Assembly: GCA_002317175.1 (NCBI GenBank)
Contig: DCJA01000001.1
Location: 102,091-166,090, forward strand
DNA: 64,000 bases
Direction: 5' to 3'
Source: Lachnospiraceae bacterium UBA1712
GTDB taxonomy: Bacteria > Bacillota > Clostridia > Lachnospirales > Lachnospiraceae
Numbering within the stretch: the first letter of the stretch is position 1; each line of letters begins with the position of its first letter. Of the stretch, positions 41,006-50,711 are shown piece after piece. The position numbers and the translations under genes were made by a program. The notes under the pieces are model-generated. The model did not search any database. It saw only the letters and a list, made by a program, of their open reading frames with translations, and was not told the DNA's origin.

Positions 41006-43538
41006 GATCTGCGCCCTCCTCATCTTCTAAGTAATCTTCTATATCATCTTCTGCCTCATCAATTACTGAGCTTTCTGATTTGCCTTCAGCCAGTGGCGTC
41101 ATATCAGCAATTTCATCCTCCTCAACAGCAGTTACATCTCCGGCTTCAACATATGCACTAATATCGCCCTTAACAAAAGCATGCATTGTACCGGTGACCA
41201 CTCCGTTAATACGGCCACGAACAACACCATCTACACGTAAGAAACCACTTGCTTCTTTGGTTCTTATTGGCATATTCATCACGAAGGCTGTACGAGCAAT
41301 AATAGCATCTCCGACCAGCAATATCTGAGGAAGTACAAACATAGTAATAGCGATTGAAATAATAGTTCCTCTACCAAGAGCCTGTCCTATATTAAAGATA
41401 GCTGCGTTGGAAGTGAGTTTGCCAATAGTAATACCGGCCATAGCAAGCATAGAACCAGAAGTAACTATGGTTGGAAATGACATATTCATAGTATCTATAA
41501 TGGCTGCCGGTCTTGTCATATGCTCTCTAAGTTCTGAATAACGACTTGCGATAACAATCGCATAGTCAATGTTTGCACCCATCTGAATAGAAGATACAAT
41601 CAGGTAACTTAAGAAGAAAATATTATGTCCGAGCAAGGTCGAGCACGAGAAATTAATCCAGATACTACCCTGAATAACAACGATAAGCAATACTGGCATA
41701 CCCGCTGATTTAAAGGTAAAGAGAAGCACAACCAGTACAACAAGGATAGACATTATATTTACCACCTTGTTATCTCTTGCAAAGGTATTCTTCAGATCAT
41801 ACTGACTCACACAGTTTCCACATAAGAGTACTTTCCCATCAGGATAATACTTCTCTGCTATTTTATGCATCTCATCCAAAAAGTCATAGGTTGACTGGTC
41901 TTCTTCCGGCAATGTCAGATAGACCAGAATACGGCTGTAATTATCTCCCTTAAGCTGCTTTTTTCCAAAATTCATCTGTTCATAGGCATCATCCAGAGTT
42001 TTCTTAAGATCAGCCTCAAGTGTAACGTAGCCCTCATCCACTTCCTGCTTTACAAACATAAACATATCAATAAGAGGTACGCTGTAACTTTCGATGCCAT
42101 TGATAGCCTTGGCATAATCTTCATCATTGATGGCATATGCTGCATAGACCAGTTTGGAAACCTCGTAATCCAGATCGATAAGTTCAGAAAACTGACGTGG
42201 TGTCAGCTTGTCTGTCAATGTATAACCATTAAGTGCTTCAATATTGGCTAGTCCCTGACAATGATCCACTTCATCTCTTGCTTCCAGCTCATCAATAAGC
42301 TTCTTTTCAGCCTCATAATCTCCTGTTGGAACCATCATGGCCACAAGATTATCTGAGCCAAAATTCTCTGTCATAAGAGTCTCTGCCTTCTGCATATCAT
42401 TTTGTATAGGAGTCTCAATTGTAGAATCTCCAAATACATAATTACATCTTGACGAAATGATATATCCAGCAACAATCATCACAAGAAAAATAGGCGCAAT
42501 AATATAACGTGTCTTGTAGGCAAATCTGCCAACAAATGGAATCTGAGGAATAAAATTCTTATGCTTGGTCTTATCCATAAGTGGTGCAAAAAGCATAATA
42601 ACACCAGGCATAAGCAGGAATACTCCCACCAGACTAAGTAAAATCGCCTTAATAAGTACTATACCCATATCAGGACCCATCTTGTACTGCATAAAGGTCA
42701 TGGCAATAAGACCACCAATTGTAGTAAGTGATGAGCCTGCGATTTCCGGAATAGCCTTGGAAAGAGCTATGATAATGGCCTCTCTCGGCTCATATGATGC
42801 ATGTTCCTCTTTATATCTGTTAAGTAAAATGATTGCGTAATCAATAGACAGCGCAAGCTGAAGTACAATTGTAACCGAGTTAGATACAAATGAGATCGTT
42901 CCAAACACAAAGTTAGTTCCCATCTGAAGAACTGCAGATAATCCAAATGTAATCAAAAGCACTGGTATTTCGGCATATGCCTGAGTAGTTAGAAGTAAAA
43001 CAGATAAGACTATGACTACTACGATAGCACTGATTACTTTCATCTCATCATTGATCATCTCTGCCTCAATATCTCCCAGAGAAGTAATCAGGTAATAATC
43101 ATAACCTTCCAAATATGTTTTTATTTGTTCCTGAGCTTCCAGACACCTGTCATCATCCTCTGAATAATCAAAGGTTATGGCAAGCTTGGCAGAACCATTG
43201 TTATAATATGACTTTGTATCATCATAACTTACAGAAAATACTCCCTCCATCTCCTCAATGTCTTCTTTGATGGCTTTCCCCTGTTCATATGAAACATTGG
43301 CTATCATTACGGAGATGCTTCCATAAGTTACAAATTCTTCCTCCATAAGATCCAGGCCCTGTCTTGTCTCTGTCGAAGACGGCAGATAATAAGCCATATC
43401 ATTTTCTACAGCAACCCAGTTACGCGATACTGCCGAAAAAATCACAAGAATACCAAAAATCAGGAAGAACAAATTACGTTTATCGACTATGAATCCACAT
43501 ATCTTAAGCATAGTCTGATTACCAGATGATTCCTGCAT
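40995..43538 (-). CDS. MMPL/RND family exporter
   Basis: An 847-aa membrane protein with about 12 helices in two similar halves. Each half holds a DYAI..xxRY motif (SIDYAIILLNRY and NIDYAIVIASRY) typical of RND/MMPL lipid and small-molecule transporters of Gram-positives, and each has a large extracellular loop. After the last helix comes an unusual tail: short hydrophobic/glycine strands (DGVVRGRINGVV, then MHAFVKGDISAYVEAGDV), then an acidic end. The ATG at 43538 has GGGGA 9 nt upstream; a TTG at 43544 is possible. It heads a two-gene operon with the GLUG protein. Substrate unknown. Confidence 0.88.
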   Translation of the reverse strand: MQESSGNQTMLKICGFIVDKRNLFFLIFGILVIFSAVSRNWVAVENDMAYYLPSSTETRQGLDLMEEEFVTYGSISVMIANVSYEQGKAIKEDIEEMEGVFSVSYDDTKSYYNNGSAKLAITFDYSEDDDRCLEAQEQIKTYLEGYDYYLITSLGDIEAEMINDEMKVISAIVVVIVLSVLLLTTQAYAEIPVLLITFGLSAVLQMGTNFVFGTISFVSNSVTIVLQLALSIDYAIILLNRYKEEHASYEPREAIIIALSKAIPEIAGSSLTTIGGLIAMTFMQYKMGPDMGIVLIKAILLSLVGVFLLMPGVIMLFAPLMDKTKHKNFIPQIPFVGRFAYKTRYIIAPIFLVMIVAGYIISSRCNYVFGDSTIETPIQNDMQKAETLMTENFGSDNLVAMMVPTGDYEAEKKLIDELEARDEVDHCQGLANIEALNGYTLTDKLTPRQFSELIDLDYEVSKLVYAAYAINDEDYAKAINGIESYSVPLIDMFMFVKQEVDEGYVTLEADLKKTLDDAYEQMNFGKKQLKGDNYSRILVYLTLPEEDQSTYDFLDEMHKIAEKYYPDGKVLLCGNCVSQYDLKNTFARDNKVVNIMSILVVLVVLLFTFKSAGMPVLLIVVIQGSIWINFSCSTLLGHNIFFLSYLIVSSIQMGANIDYAIVIASRYSELREHMTRPAAIIDTMNMSFPTIVTSGSMLAMAGITIGKLTSNAAIFNIGQALGRGTIISIAITMFVLPQILLVGDAIIARTAFVMNMPIRTKEASGFLRVDGVVRGRINGVVTGTMHAFVKGDISAYVEAGDVTAVEEDEIADMTPLAEGKSESSVIDEAEDDIEDYLEDEEGADHEE

Positions 43539-43702
43539 ATCCAATCATCCCCTTTTACAACAAAATAAGGCGAAACATCGGGTCACATCCAGGTAATAAT
43601 CAAATGTAACAAAATGTCCGCCCTTCATTAATATGTTATAGCACTTTGAAAATGTAATTTCTAGTACGCTATCATAAAACTTTTATAAACTTTTAATTGC
43701 TT

Positions 43703-44374
43703 TTAGTTTCTACTCTCATAATCAGCTCTGATAGGTGCCATGCAGGCTTCCATCATCACATCTCTGTCGCAGGATTTACTGTTAGGAGCACAGGCACGAA
43801 AAGCGCTAATAGTCTTGCCAAGCACTTCATAATTAAGCTTGGTCCCAACATGATCAGAATGGTAATTTACTGCTCTGTTAGCATCTATACCAAACTTGCC
43901 TGCCACTTCAATGGCATCAATATTAGCTCCAAGAAAAAGGAATTCCCAGTTATTCTTTTCTTTCTGCTTTTCAACCATCTTCTTAACCTTGTCATAAGTA
44001 TAATGATGGCTTGCATTTTCCATTCCGTCTGTAGTTATGATGAATATTGTCTTCTCAGGTCTGTCTTCTTCTCTGGCGTATTTGTGAACATTAGCAATGT
44101 GATGTATTGACGCCCCTATGGCATCTAATAAAGCTGTGCAGCCCCTTACGTAGTACTGCTTATCTGTCATGGCTTCAACCCTGCCAACAGGAATTCTGTC
44201 ATAGAGCACCTCTGTTTTATCATCAAAGAGAACTGTTGATATATAAGCTTCACCTTCCTCTTCTTTCTGCTTCTTAATCATAGAATTGAAGCCTCCAATT
44301 GTATCCGCCTCAAGGCCACTCATAGAACCGCTTCTGTCCAATATAAATACTACTTCTGTTAATCCTTTTTTCAT
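43703..44374 (-). CDS. VWA-domain protein
   Basis: A 223-aa cytoplasmic protein that is essentially one von Willebrand A domain. The metal site (MIDAS) is DRSGSMSG near the N-terminus, with the later Thr in RGCTALLDAIG and the Asp in IITTDGMENAS. Such proteins bind partners through a metal ion. GGAGGAC lies 7 nt before the ATG at 44374, which decides the start. The next gene upstream is a macrodomain protein; VWA and macrodomain proteins often occur together in stress or NAD-related loci, but a joint role is not shown here. Confidence 0.87.
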   Translation of the reverse strand: MKKGLTEVVFILDRSGSMSGLEADTIGGFNSMIKKQKEEEGEAYISTVLFDDKTEVLYDRIPVGRVEAMTDKQYYVRGCTALLDAIGASIHHIANVHKYAREEDRPEKTIFIITTDGMENASHHYTYDKVKKMVEKQKEKNNWEFLFLGANIDAIEVAGKFGIDANRAVNYHSDHVGTKLNYEVLGKTISAFRACAPNSKSCDRDVMMEACMAPIRADYESRN

Positions 44375-44461
44375 CTGTTTGTCCTCCATCTGTTAAATGT
44401 GTTAATAATCAAAAGCACTTTGCTTTATCTGATAAACAGACTATACAACAGATGAAAAAAA

Positions 44462-44488
44462 GCAGGGTTGTTTGTCAAACAACCCTGC
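44462..44488 (-). terminator. Terminator after the macrodomain gene
   Basis: A 13-nt perfect inverted repeat (GCAGGGTTGTTTG and its complement) nearly abuts, followed on the minus strand by a run of seven T. A strong Rho-independent terminator. Confidence 0.9.
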
Positions 44489-44493
44489 ATATG

Positions 44494-45561
44494 TTAGAAA
44501 TCAATAATAGGTTTAAGCCCGTATTTTTCAAGTGAATCACTTACATCAATGATATCATAATGCTCATTTTCAATATAAAATTCCCAAATCTTATCCTCCA
44601 AAGCACTTGGAGAAATCGCATATCCTGCTCTAGAGAGAAGGTCTCTGGTATCGTCAAGAGTCAGTTCCAGTCCTAGTGCAAACTGAAAAGCAGTTCTTTT
44701 GTCCGGCTTATATGTATCAGTCTTCTTCTTTACATTATGAACTACATGCTTGGATACCCAGGCTGTATTCTCCAGTTCTGTCAGTGTCTTTCCCTGTCTT
44801 TCAGCAAGATAAAGCAGATATACACCAAATGGATCAGCAACATGCTTTATTCTGTTATGAAGTTCATCCTCATCAATCCCCTCATCATAATCGGCCTCCT
44901 GCACAGCTGGAGCTGCTGCAGAAAAGCAGACCATTGCATCCAGTTCACAGCTCTTCGACCGCCTTCTTCTCTCCATGAATGGAAGCGACGGAAACGTCAC
45001 TGCAAAGCCATATTCCTTTTTCTGTGAAGCGCGGACTTCATTGTCCTCAATAAGTGCTTCAATCTGAGGATGAAGCTTAGTAGCCAGTTCAGTGGACTGT
45101 TCATCAAATACCACAAGATTAATATCCATCTCATGGTCTATTAAAAATGCATTGATTTCATCCAGAGCAACACGTAATCCATATGCTCTTGGATAGCCAA
45201 AACCACCCGTCGCAATCAGCGGAAATGATATCGAAGCAATATTGTTCTTTAGTGCCAGCGCAAGACTATTTTTGTAACAGTTGCGAAGTTTGTCCTCCTC
45301 ACCATGATCACCATCAATATACAAAGGACTAACTGCATGAATAATATATCTGGCCTGTAGTTCAAATCCAGGTGTAATAAAAGCCTCTCCTTCAGCAACA
45401 GTGCCTATTTCTTCTCTGGCTTTAAGAAGCTTCTCATAACCTGCAGCATTGTATATAGCTGTATCACAGCCAGTACCAACAATCGGCTTTGATCCAGCCG
45501 TATTGACAATGGCTTCAGTATTCATCTTTGTAATATCATTACGTACTATTCTTAAAGGCAT
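44494..45561 (-). CDS. Macrodomain protein with C-terminal helical domain
   Basis: A 355-aa protein. Residues 1-140 form a macrodomain: the N-terminal MPLRIVRNDITKMNTEAIVN and GTGCDTAIYNAAG bind ADP-ribose in this family, and SFPLIATGGFGYPRA is the second loop. It probably binds or removes ADP-ribose from proteins or nucleic acids. A variable linker is followed by a helical domain (about 235-345), which looks like a small helix-turn-helix-like fold (GVYLLYLAERQGKTLTELE...VSKHVVHNVKKK). This extra domain could bind DNA or a protein. The ribosome site AAGGAGA is 12 nt from the ATG. Confidence 0.87.
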   Translation of the reverse strand: MPLRIVRNDITKMNTEAIVNTAGSKPIVGTGCDTAIYNAAGYEKLLKAREEIGTVAEGEAFITPGFELQARYIIHAVSPLYIDGDHGEEDKLRNCYKNSLALALKNNIASISFPLIATGGFGYPRAYGLRVALDEINAFLIDHEMDINLVVFDEQSTELATKLHPQIEALIEDNEVRASQKKEYGFAVTFPSLPFMERRRRSKSCELDAMVCFSAAAPAVQEADYDEGIDEDELHNRIKHVADPFGVYLLYLAERQGKTLTELENTAWVSKHVVHNVKKKTDTYKPDKRTAFQFALGLELTLDDTRDLLSRAGYAISPSALEDKIWEFYIENEHYDIIDVSDSLEKYGLKPIIDF

Positions 45562-45634
45562 CTTATAAATGTCTCCTTATGAATACACTCATGTCAGTCA
45601 TAGATAGCATACTGGCATAACTTACACATATTTT

Positions 45635-46090
45635 CTAGAAATGGAAACTCTCTGACCAGTCATCTTCATCATAAGATATGTTACTGTAACCAGATGAATG
45701 ATTCATGGTACCACCAAGGTAGTCACTAAGAGTAAAATTCATATCCTCTACCATCTTAGGCTCGCTGTCCAGAACAGCTCCAATTCTCTTTACCGGAGCC
45801 CACCAGCTGGTGGTTTCACGTTCTGCAAGTGGAACGTCTTTTCTTCTCTTTTTGATCAGCAAACCTTTGCTGTCAAGATAAGCTGCCATTCTGCTCATAT
45901 CTTCATCAAAATTAATACCACTGTATTCAAAAGTCATAAAAATGAGTTCATTCAGAGCAAAATACTGCTGTTTACGGACACCACACATCCATAACACACT
46001 TGCCGTTTCATCATCAAGATTAACTGCTCCGTCCAAAAACTCCTGTCTTTTATCGGCTACCACATATATTATTTCTGCAACCCTGCGCAT
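45635..46090 (-). CDS. L-rhamnose mutarotase-like protein
   Basis: A 151-aa protein. The first 100 residues follow the rhamnose mutarotase (RhaM/DUF718) pattern: MRRVAEIIYV, a helix with KRQEFLDG, a strand pair with FMTFEYSGINFDEDMSRMA, and a closing WWAPVKRI. True RhaM proteins have about 104 residues; this one adds an acidic, Tyr/Ser-rich tail of about 45. No rhamnose genes are adjacent, so the substrate is uncertain. GGGAG precedes the ATG. Confidence 0.55.
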   Translation of the reverse strand: MRRVAEIIYVVADKRQEFLDGAVNLDDETASVLWMCGVRKQQYFALNELIFMTFEYSGINFDEDMSRMAAYLDSKGLLIKKRRKDVPLAERETTSWWAPVKRIGAVLDSEPKMVEDMNFTLSDYLGGTMNHSSGYSNISYDEDDWSESFHF

Positions 46091-46263
46091 TTGTATTCTC
46101 CCTTACCATTCTAAATTATAAATAATACCCATAATCATTATAACTTATATTTATGTATAACTGAAATAAATATTCATCATGATATTTATTACTTTTTGAT
46201 ATAGCAACATAATGTTAAAATAATTATGTATTGTATGATTTCAGTTGAAAGGTCCCTCTGCAG

Positions 46264-46956
46264 ATGGAAAAGGATTTATTTGATCCAATCAAAAAATATT
46301 TTGAAGGCTATGGCTATGTATGCGATGGAGAAGTATTAGATATTGATCTGTACATGGAAAATGGTGAGCAGAGTGTAGCTGTAGAGCTTAAGCAGACGCT
46401 TGATTTTAAAGCCCTCCAGCAGGCTGCTCTGCGTCAGAAAATAACAGACTTTGTCTATATTGGAATCTTCAAGCCAAAGGACCTGTATCGCGGAAGCTTT
46501 CAGGATAAACTCTATCTGTTAAAGAGATTAGGCATAGGCTTAATTGTTGTGTCAAAAAGAAGTAAAACTGTTGAAATCGTAAGTGAACCTGTGGTAAGTG
46601 AACTATCCACCTTTCAGCAGCATAACAGCAGAAAGAAAAAAGCTCTCAGTGCTGAATTCAAAAAAAGAAAAAGCAAAAACAATGTCGGAGGTGTCCATGC
46701 TACCAAGCTAATAACCAGTTATCGTGAAGATGCCCTTTTAGTCCTTGATGCTCTTCTGGAGTTGGGTGGCGAGGCTTCATCCAGAGACATTCATAAGATA
46801 TCTTCTGTAGAGCGCTCTACTTCTATTCTCTACAACAATCACTATGGCTGGTTTAATAGAAGCGGCAAAGGCGTATATTCTGTTTCCGAAGCAGGGCTGG
46901 CTGCTGTGGAAGAATTTGAATCCACCATCAGGATATTAAAAACCGGAATAATCTAA
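46264..46956 (+). CDS. DUF2161 family protein, PD-(D/E)XK nuclease-like
   Basis: A 230-aa protein. The N-terminal half has the restriction-nuclease-like core: an Asp in DIDLYMEN followed by VAVELKQTL (ExK), the signature of the PD-(D/E)XK fold, as in DUF2161. The C-terminal half, after a basic linker, looks like a winged helix (ALLVLDALLELGGEASSRDI...YGWFNRSGKGVYSVSEAG). Nuclease activity is inferred from the motif only. A TTGATA-17-AATAAT promoter-like sequence lies about 60 nt upstream. It converges with the next gene, overlapping its end by 4 nt. Confidence 0.75.
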   Translation: MEKDLFDPIKKYFEGYGYVCDGEVLDIDLYMENGEQSVAVELKQTLDFKALQQAALRQKITDFVYIGIFKPKDLYRGSFQDKLYLLKRLGIGLIVVSKRSKTVEIVSEPVVSELSTFQQHNSRKKKALSAEFKKRKSKNNVGGVHATKLITSYREDALLVLDALLELGGEASSRDIHKISSVERSTSILYNNHYGWFNRSGKGVYSVSEAGLAAVEEFESTIRILKTGII

Positions 46957-47879
46957 AACAAATCCAGCATGCTATCCAGGTACATTTCTTCTCTTACTCT
47001 AAGCTGATATTCTGGTTTTGTCATGTAATATAACAAGAACTCCAGTATCATAGCACTGCCAAGTCCTCTGCCCTCTATCTTGAAGTTACTAAAGCCCATA
47101 GGCATGTATACATTTTGTATATCTTCAATACTTATAAAAGCCGGACCAGCCATTGCCTTAGAGAATTTATAACCTTCATCTCCACCTGGTGCGCTACATC
47201 TGTAGTCAGCATCCCCTTTAGTTATAGCCAGATTTTTCCGGCTAACTTCTTCATAGCATTCTTTTCTATCCCTGCATCCTATATAACAGCATTCATTTAT
47301 CAAAAACTCAACTTTGTCCTTTTGCCTGCAAGTCAAATTCTGCAGCTTATCCAATGCTTTATTTAATCTAAAATCCGCTACTACATAGCTGAATTCTTCC
47401 CTGTTCAGTTCTTCTACGAATTTATCAAACTCAGTAATAACTTTGGTAGTTGAGGACACAAAGTAAAATTGAGGATATCTGTTTCTTAGATAATCCAGCA
47501 ACAGTTCTGAATGAACTATTATTCCATTACTAATATCTTTGACTCCTGTCTGTTTACCGCTGTCTGCATACATCTCACACAGTTTATTGCAGCGTCTGTC
47601 TGACAAATGATTCTCAGCAAGCAGCGAATTGCTAAAGGTCAGTCTGACAGATATGCCATAATCCTGTAGCAGTTTTAATACCAGCTCTGGCTCCTCATCA
47701 GATATCTCCACACGGCCTCCAGCCCATATACAGTCCGAAGGTGAACCATATATGGAAGCTATCTCGCACCAGTCATAAAAATACTCTCTGTGCTCTCTAT
47801 ACAATGCCAGAAAGACTTTATAAAATTCATAAAATTCAAACATACCAGGCAAGTGGTAGTATGCTTTTTTTACTTCCAT
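46953..47879 (-). CDS. U32 peptidase-like TIM-barrel protein
   Basis: A 308-aa protein. GSPSDCIWAGGRV near the start, four to five cysteines in a CCYIGC...C cluster around 200-210, and FSNFKIEGRGLGSA near 270 match the general layout of U32-type proteins, whose family pattern is DxxKIEGR. These barrel proteins often carry an iron-sulfur cluster and act in RNA or ubiquinone hydroxylation rather than proteolysis. The exact role is unknown. The ribosome site is weak. Confidence 0.55.
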   Translation of the reverse strand: MEVKKAYYHLPGMFEFYEFYKVFLALYREHREYFYDWCEIASIYGSPSDCIWAGGRVEISDEEPELVLKLLQDYGISVRLTFSNSLLAENHLSDRRCNKLCEMYADSGKQTGVKDISNGIIVHSELLLDYLRNRYPQFYFVSSTTKVITEFDKFVEELNREEFSYVVADFRLNKALDKLQNLTCRQKDKVEFLINECCYIGCRDRKECYEEVSRKNLAITKGDADYRCSAPGGDEGYKFSKAMAGPAFISIEDIQNVYMPMGFSNFKIEGRGLGSAMILEFLLYYMTKPEYQLRVREEMYLDSMLDLF

Positions 47880-47940
47880 AATCTATTTCAACCGGCAGTT
47901 CTTAGTTCTGATTCTGCCAGCTTCTCCTATTCTATTAACC

Positions 47941-48873
47941 TTACTCTTCAACAAACATTCCCGTAAGTCTTGGCACATCAAACTTGCTGTTTTCTTGCTG
48001 CCACTGCCTCAGTTCATCAAGAAATTCCTCATTTTCCTGACCATACATACTATTCTTCTGCCATACTGCATTGAAATCATGCTTCAGATCCAGTCCTGGC
48101 ACTTTGATCTCTCTTACTCTTTTTTCGGCCAGATGTTCTTCAACAACACATCTATACAATACACTTATTCCCTGGTTAGCAAGAAGCATTTGGGCAATCA
48201 GATCAATGCTGTTAAATTCGCATTTGCAGGCGAAATCATCAATAGTATAACCTTTGTCTTCCAGAAAATGTTCAAAAACAGCTCTTGTTCCTGAACCCTG
48301 TTCACGGGAAATGAGCCTGTGTTCAAAAAGTTCTTCCAGACTATCAACTTTTCTGAGCTTATAACTATCCCCGCAGAATACTGATAAGTTCTCTTCCTTA
48401 ATCAGCCTGTGTTCATAATCATCCTTACTAAAATAACCTTCAGTCAATACTATATCAAGCTGTCCCTGATCAAGCTGCTTTAACAAAGTTGCTGTATTGG
48501 CTACAGTTACTGACAGTTCAATATCTGTATGCTTTCCCATGTAATTGGCAATAAAACGTGGCAGATAAGCATCTCCAATTGAATAAGTAGCACCGACCCT
48601 ATAGGATCTGTTCTGTTTTATATTAAGGAGCATTCCTTTCAGCTTTATCTCATCATGAACCACAGTTTGAAGAGCTCTTTTTAATACTTCTCCCTGTTTT
48701 GTAAGAGTAAGCTTCTTATTGTCATATGAAAACAGTCTTACTCCATAATAATTCTCAAGATATTTAATATGACCAGATATGGCAGGCTGAGTGAGATTTA
48801 ACATCTCTGCAGCCTTGGTATAATTCATATATTCGCATACAGTTAAAAATGTTTCCGTTCTAAAATCCAGCAT
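47941..48873 (-). CDS. LysR-family transcriptional regulator
   Basis: About 310 aa. The N-terminal winged helix (MLDFRTETFLTVCEYMNYTK and LTQPAISGHIKYLE) is typical of LysR regulators, followed by a co-inducer domain. An AGGAG site lies 9 nt from the ATG at 48873; a second ATG two codons earlier is possible. It is transcribed divergently from the YeiH-like gene. The same arrangement, LysR-type yeiE beside yeiH, occurs in enterobacteria, so it probably controls that gene and itself from the 178-nt gap between them. Confidence 0.88.
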   Translation of the reverse strand: MLDFRTETFLTVCEYMNYTKAAEMLNLTQPAISGHIKYLENYYGVRLFSYDNKKLTLTKQGEVLKRALQTVVHDEIKLKGMLLNIKQNRSYRVGATYSIGDAYLPRFIANYMGKHTDIELSVTVANTATLLKQLDQGQLDIVLTEGYFSKDDYEHRLIKEENLSVFCGDSYKLRKVDSLEELFEHRLISREQGSGTRAVFEHFLEDKGYTIDDFACKCEFNSIDLIAQMLLANQGISVLYRCVVEEHLAEKRVREIKVPGLDLKHDFNAVWQKNSMYGQENEEFLDELRQWQQENSKFDVPRLTGMFVEE

Positions 48874-49051
48874 TAGCATCTGCTCCTGACAAGAATATTG
48901 ATTCTCTATCATTTTACCATAAATTATTTTTATCGATATATAATTATTTATAATTTTTTATTATCGTTAATTTGCGCTATACTAACCTTAACGAAAGAAA
49001 ATGAAATGTACTTAATAGCACTATGAAGCCCGTACATTGAGGAGGAACATA

Positions 49052-50137
49052 ATGAAACTTTCAAAGAAATCTATCCCTGGAATTATAATCTGTGTATTGA
49101 TTGCAGCCATCGCTACTATCCTTGGCAAACTTAAAATTGGCAATGTCTCTCTTGAGGTAATTGGTGCACCGGTATTTGCAATCCTAATAGGTATGATTGT
49201 AACACTAATCAAACCTGATTTATCATCTGCAGATATGTGGCAGTCTGGTATCAAATTCACTTCAAAAAAGATTCTTCAGTGGGCAGTTATTATACTGGGA
49301 TTCTCTCTTAACCTTGGTACTATTGCCAAAGTAGGAACACAGAGCCTTCCAGTTATTGTATGTACAATATCAACATCACTTATAACAGCATTCATTCTTA
49401 TGAAGCTACTAAAGATTGATCCAAAGGTTTCAACTCTTATCGGTGTAGGTTCATCAATCTGCGGTGGTTCTGCAATTGCAGCAACTGCTCCAGTTATTGA
49501 AGCAGATGATGAAGAAGTGGCTCAGGCTATTTCAGTTATCTTCCTGTTCAATGTTCTTGCAGCACTTATCTTCCCATCATTTGGTCGAGCAATAGGCCTT
49601 GGTTCAGAAGGTTTTGCCATCTTCGCAGGAACAGCTGTAAATGACACTTCATCAGTTACAGCAGCAGCCTCAACAGCAGAAGGCTTATATGGCGTAGAAG
49701 GTATTCTCTCTACAGCAGTTACAGTTAAGCTTACAAGAACACTTGCCATTATTCCAATCACTCTTACACTTGCACTTTACAGAATGTATAAGGCCAAAAA
49801 AGAAGGGGGAGCTTCCAACACCTTCGATTTCAAGAAGATTTTTCCATGGTTCATCCTCTTCTTCGTGGGTGCTTCAATCATTACAACTATAGTAGGTCTT
49901 GTTCCAGCATCAGCATTCACAGCCTTCTATAATGATAATTTTGTACATGCCATGAAATGGTTAGCCAAATTCTTTATTGCCATGGCTATGTGTGCAATTG
50001 GTCTTAATACAGATATAGTTAAGCTTGTTAAAAAGGGTGGCAAGCCAATATTCATGGGCTTTGTATGCTGGATTGCCATTACCGCTGTATCTATTGCAAT
50101 TCAGTTATTAACAGGTATTTATTATACAAACCTGTAA
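49052..50137 (+). CDS. YeiH/UPF0324 family membrane protein (putative sulfate exporter family)
   Basis: A 361-aa integral membrane protein with about 10 helices. Signatures of the family: LKIGNVSLEVIGAPVFAILIGM near the N-terminus, GVGSSICGGSAIAATAPVI (about 133-152), GTAVNDTSSVTAA (about 188-200) and MCAIGLNTDI near the C-terminus. These proteins are annotated as putative sulfate exporters without solid biochemical proof for most members. The ATG at 49052 has GGAGGAACAT directly upstream. A terminator follows at 50161-50200. Confidence 0.88.
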   Translation: MKLSKKSIPGIIICVLIAAIATILGKLKIGNVSLEVIGAPVFAILIGMIVTLIKPDLSSADMWQSGIKFTSKKILQWAVIILGFSLNLGTIAKVGTQSLPVIVCTISTSLITAFILMKLLKIDPKVSTLIGVGSSICGGSAIAATAPVIEADDEEVAQAISVIFLFNVLAALIFPSFGRAIGLGSEGFAIFAGTAVNDTSSVTAAASTAEGLYGVEGILSTAVTVKLTRTLAIIPITLTLALYRMYKAKKEGGASNTFDFKKIFPWFILFFVGASIITTIVGLVPASAFTAFYNDNFVHAMKWLAKFFIAMAMCAIGLNTDIVKLVKKGGKPIFMGFVCWIAITAVSIAIQLLTGIYYTNL

Positions 50138-50160
50138 ATCAATCTGATTCATATATATAT

Positions 50161-50205
50161 TAGCCTGTCAGCATTTAAACTTTTTATTGCTAACAGGCTA
50201 TTTTT
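50161..50205 (+). terminator. Terminator after the YeiH-like gene
   Basis: The 13-bp stem TAGCCTGTCAGCA / TGCTAACAGGCTA with one mismatch and a 14-nt loop, followed by TTTTT on the plus strand. Confidence 0.8.
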
Positions 50206-50296
50206 ATGTATTTTCTGCAACAAACATCATTACTAATAGCTCAAAATACGATATAATATTTATATAACCTGACATAGTAATAGGGGGTGAATAATT

Positions 50297-50638
50297 ATGA
50301 CCTACGAAGATATTGTTTATAAAGTCAGAGGCACATTTGAAAGTGCAGATGCAAGACGAATATTTGAGCATATAGCCTTTGAGATTGATATTATTGGAGA
50401 AGGCGCAGGTGCCATGTATTTTGAAGTATCCAACAGATCCTGTGTAATTGAACCCTACAATTATTATGATAATGATGGAGTTATTACTGCTACTGCTGAT
50501 GTCCTTATCAAGCTGGCCAATCTTGAGCTTCATCTTAAGGACGCCCTTGAACAGGGTCTTTTAAGATTTGAGGGCAACAATTACAAGATGCAGCTTTGTC
50601 TGGACAATATACGACTTCCAGGTGTGAAATACGACTAG
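50297..50638 (+). CDS. SCP2 sterol-carrier-like protein
   Basis: A 113-aa soluble protein. The second half (ITATADVLIKLANLELHLKD, then LLRFEGN) follows the SCP2 domain pattern in which a strand-helix unit is followed by LxxGxxxxEGD. SCP2-like domains bind lipids or act as hydrophobic pockets. GGGGGTGA lies upstream of the ATG. The gene precedes the serine hydrolase on the same strand (73 nt). Confidence 0.65.
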   Translation: MTYEDIVYKVRGTFESADARRIFEHIAFEIDIIGEGAGAMYFEVSNRSCVIEPYNYYDNDGVITATADVLIKLANLELHLKDALEQGLLRFEGNNYKMQLCLDNIRLPGVKYD

Positions 50639-50711
50639 AATTATCACAGACTAATATAATTCATTGCAGGCTCAACAAGTACGCAAATACTCAGATAAAG
50701 GATTATTGGAA

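Noticed and set aside
47890..47935. Inverted repeat after the LysR gene as terminator
   Set aside because: The stem is only about 5-7 bp with a long loop and no T run.
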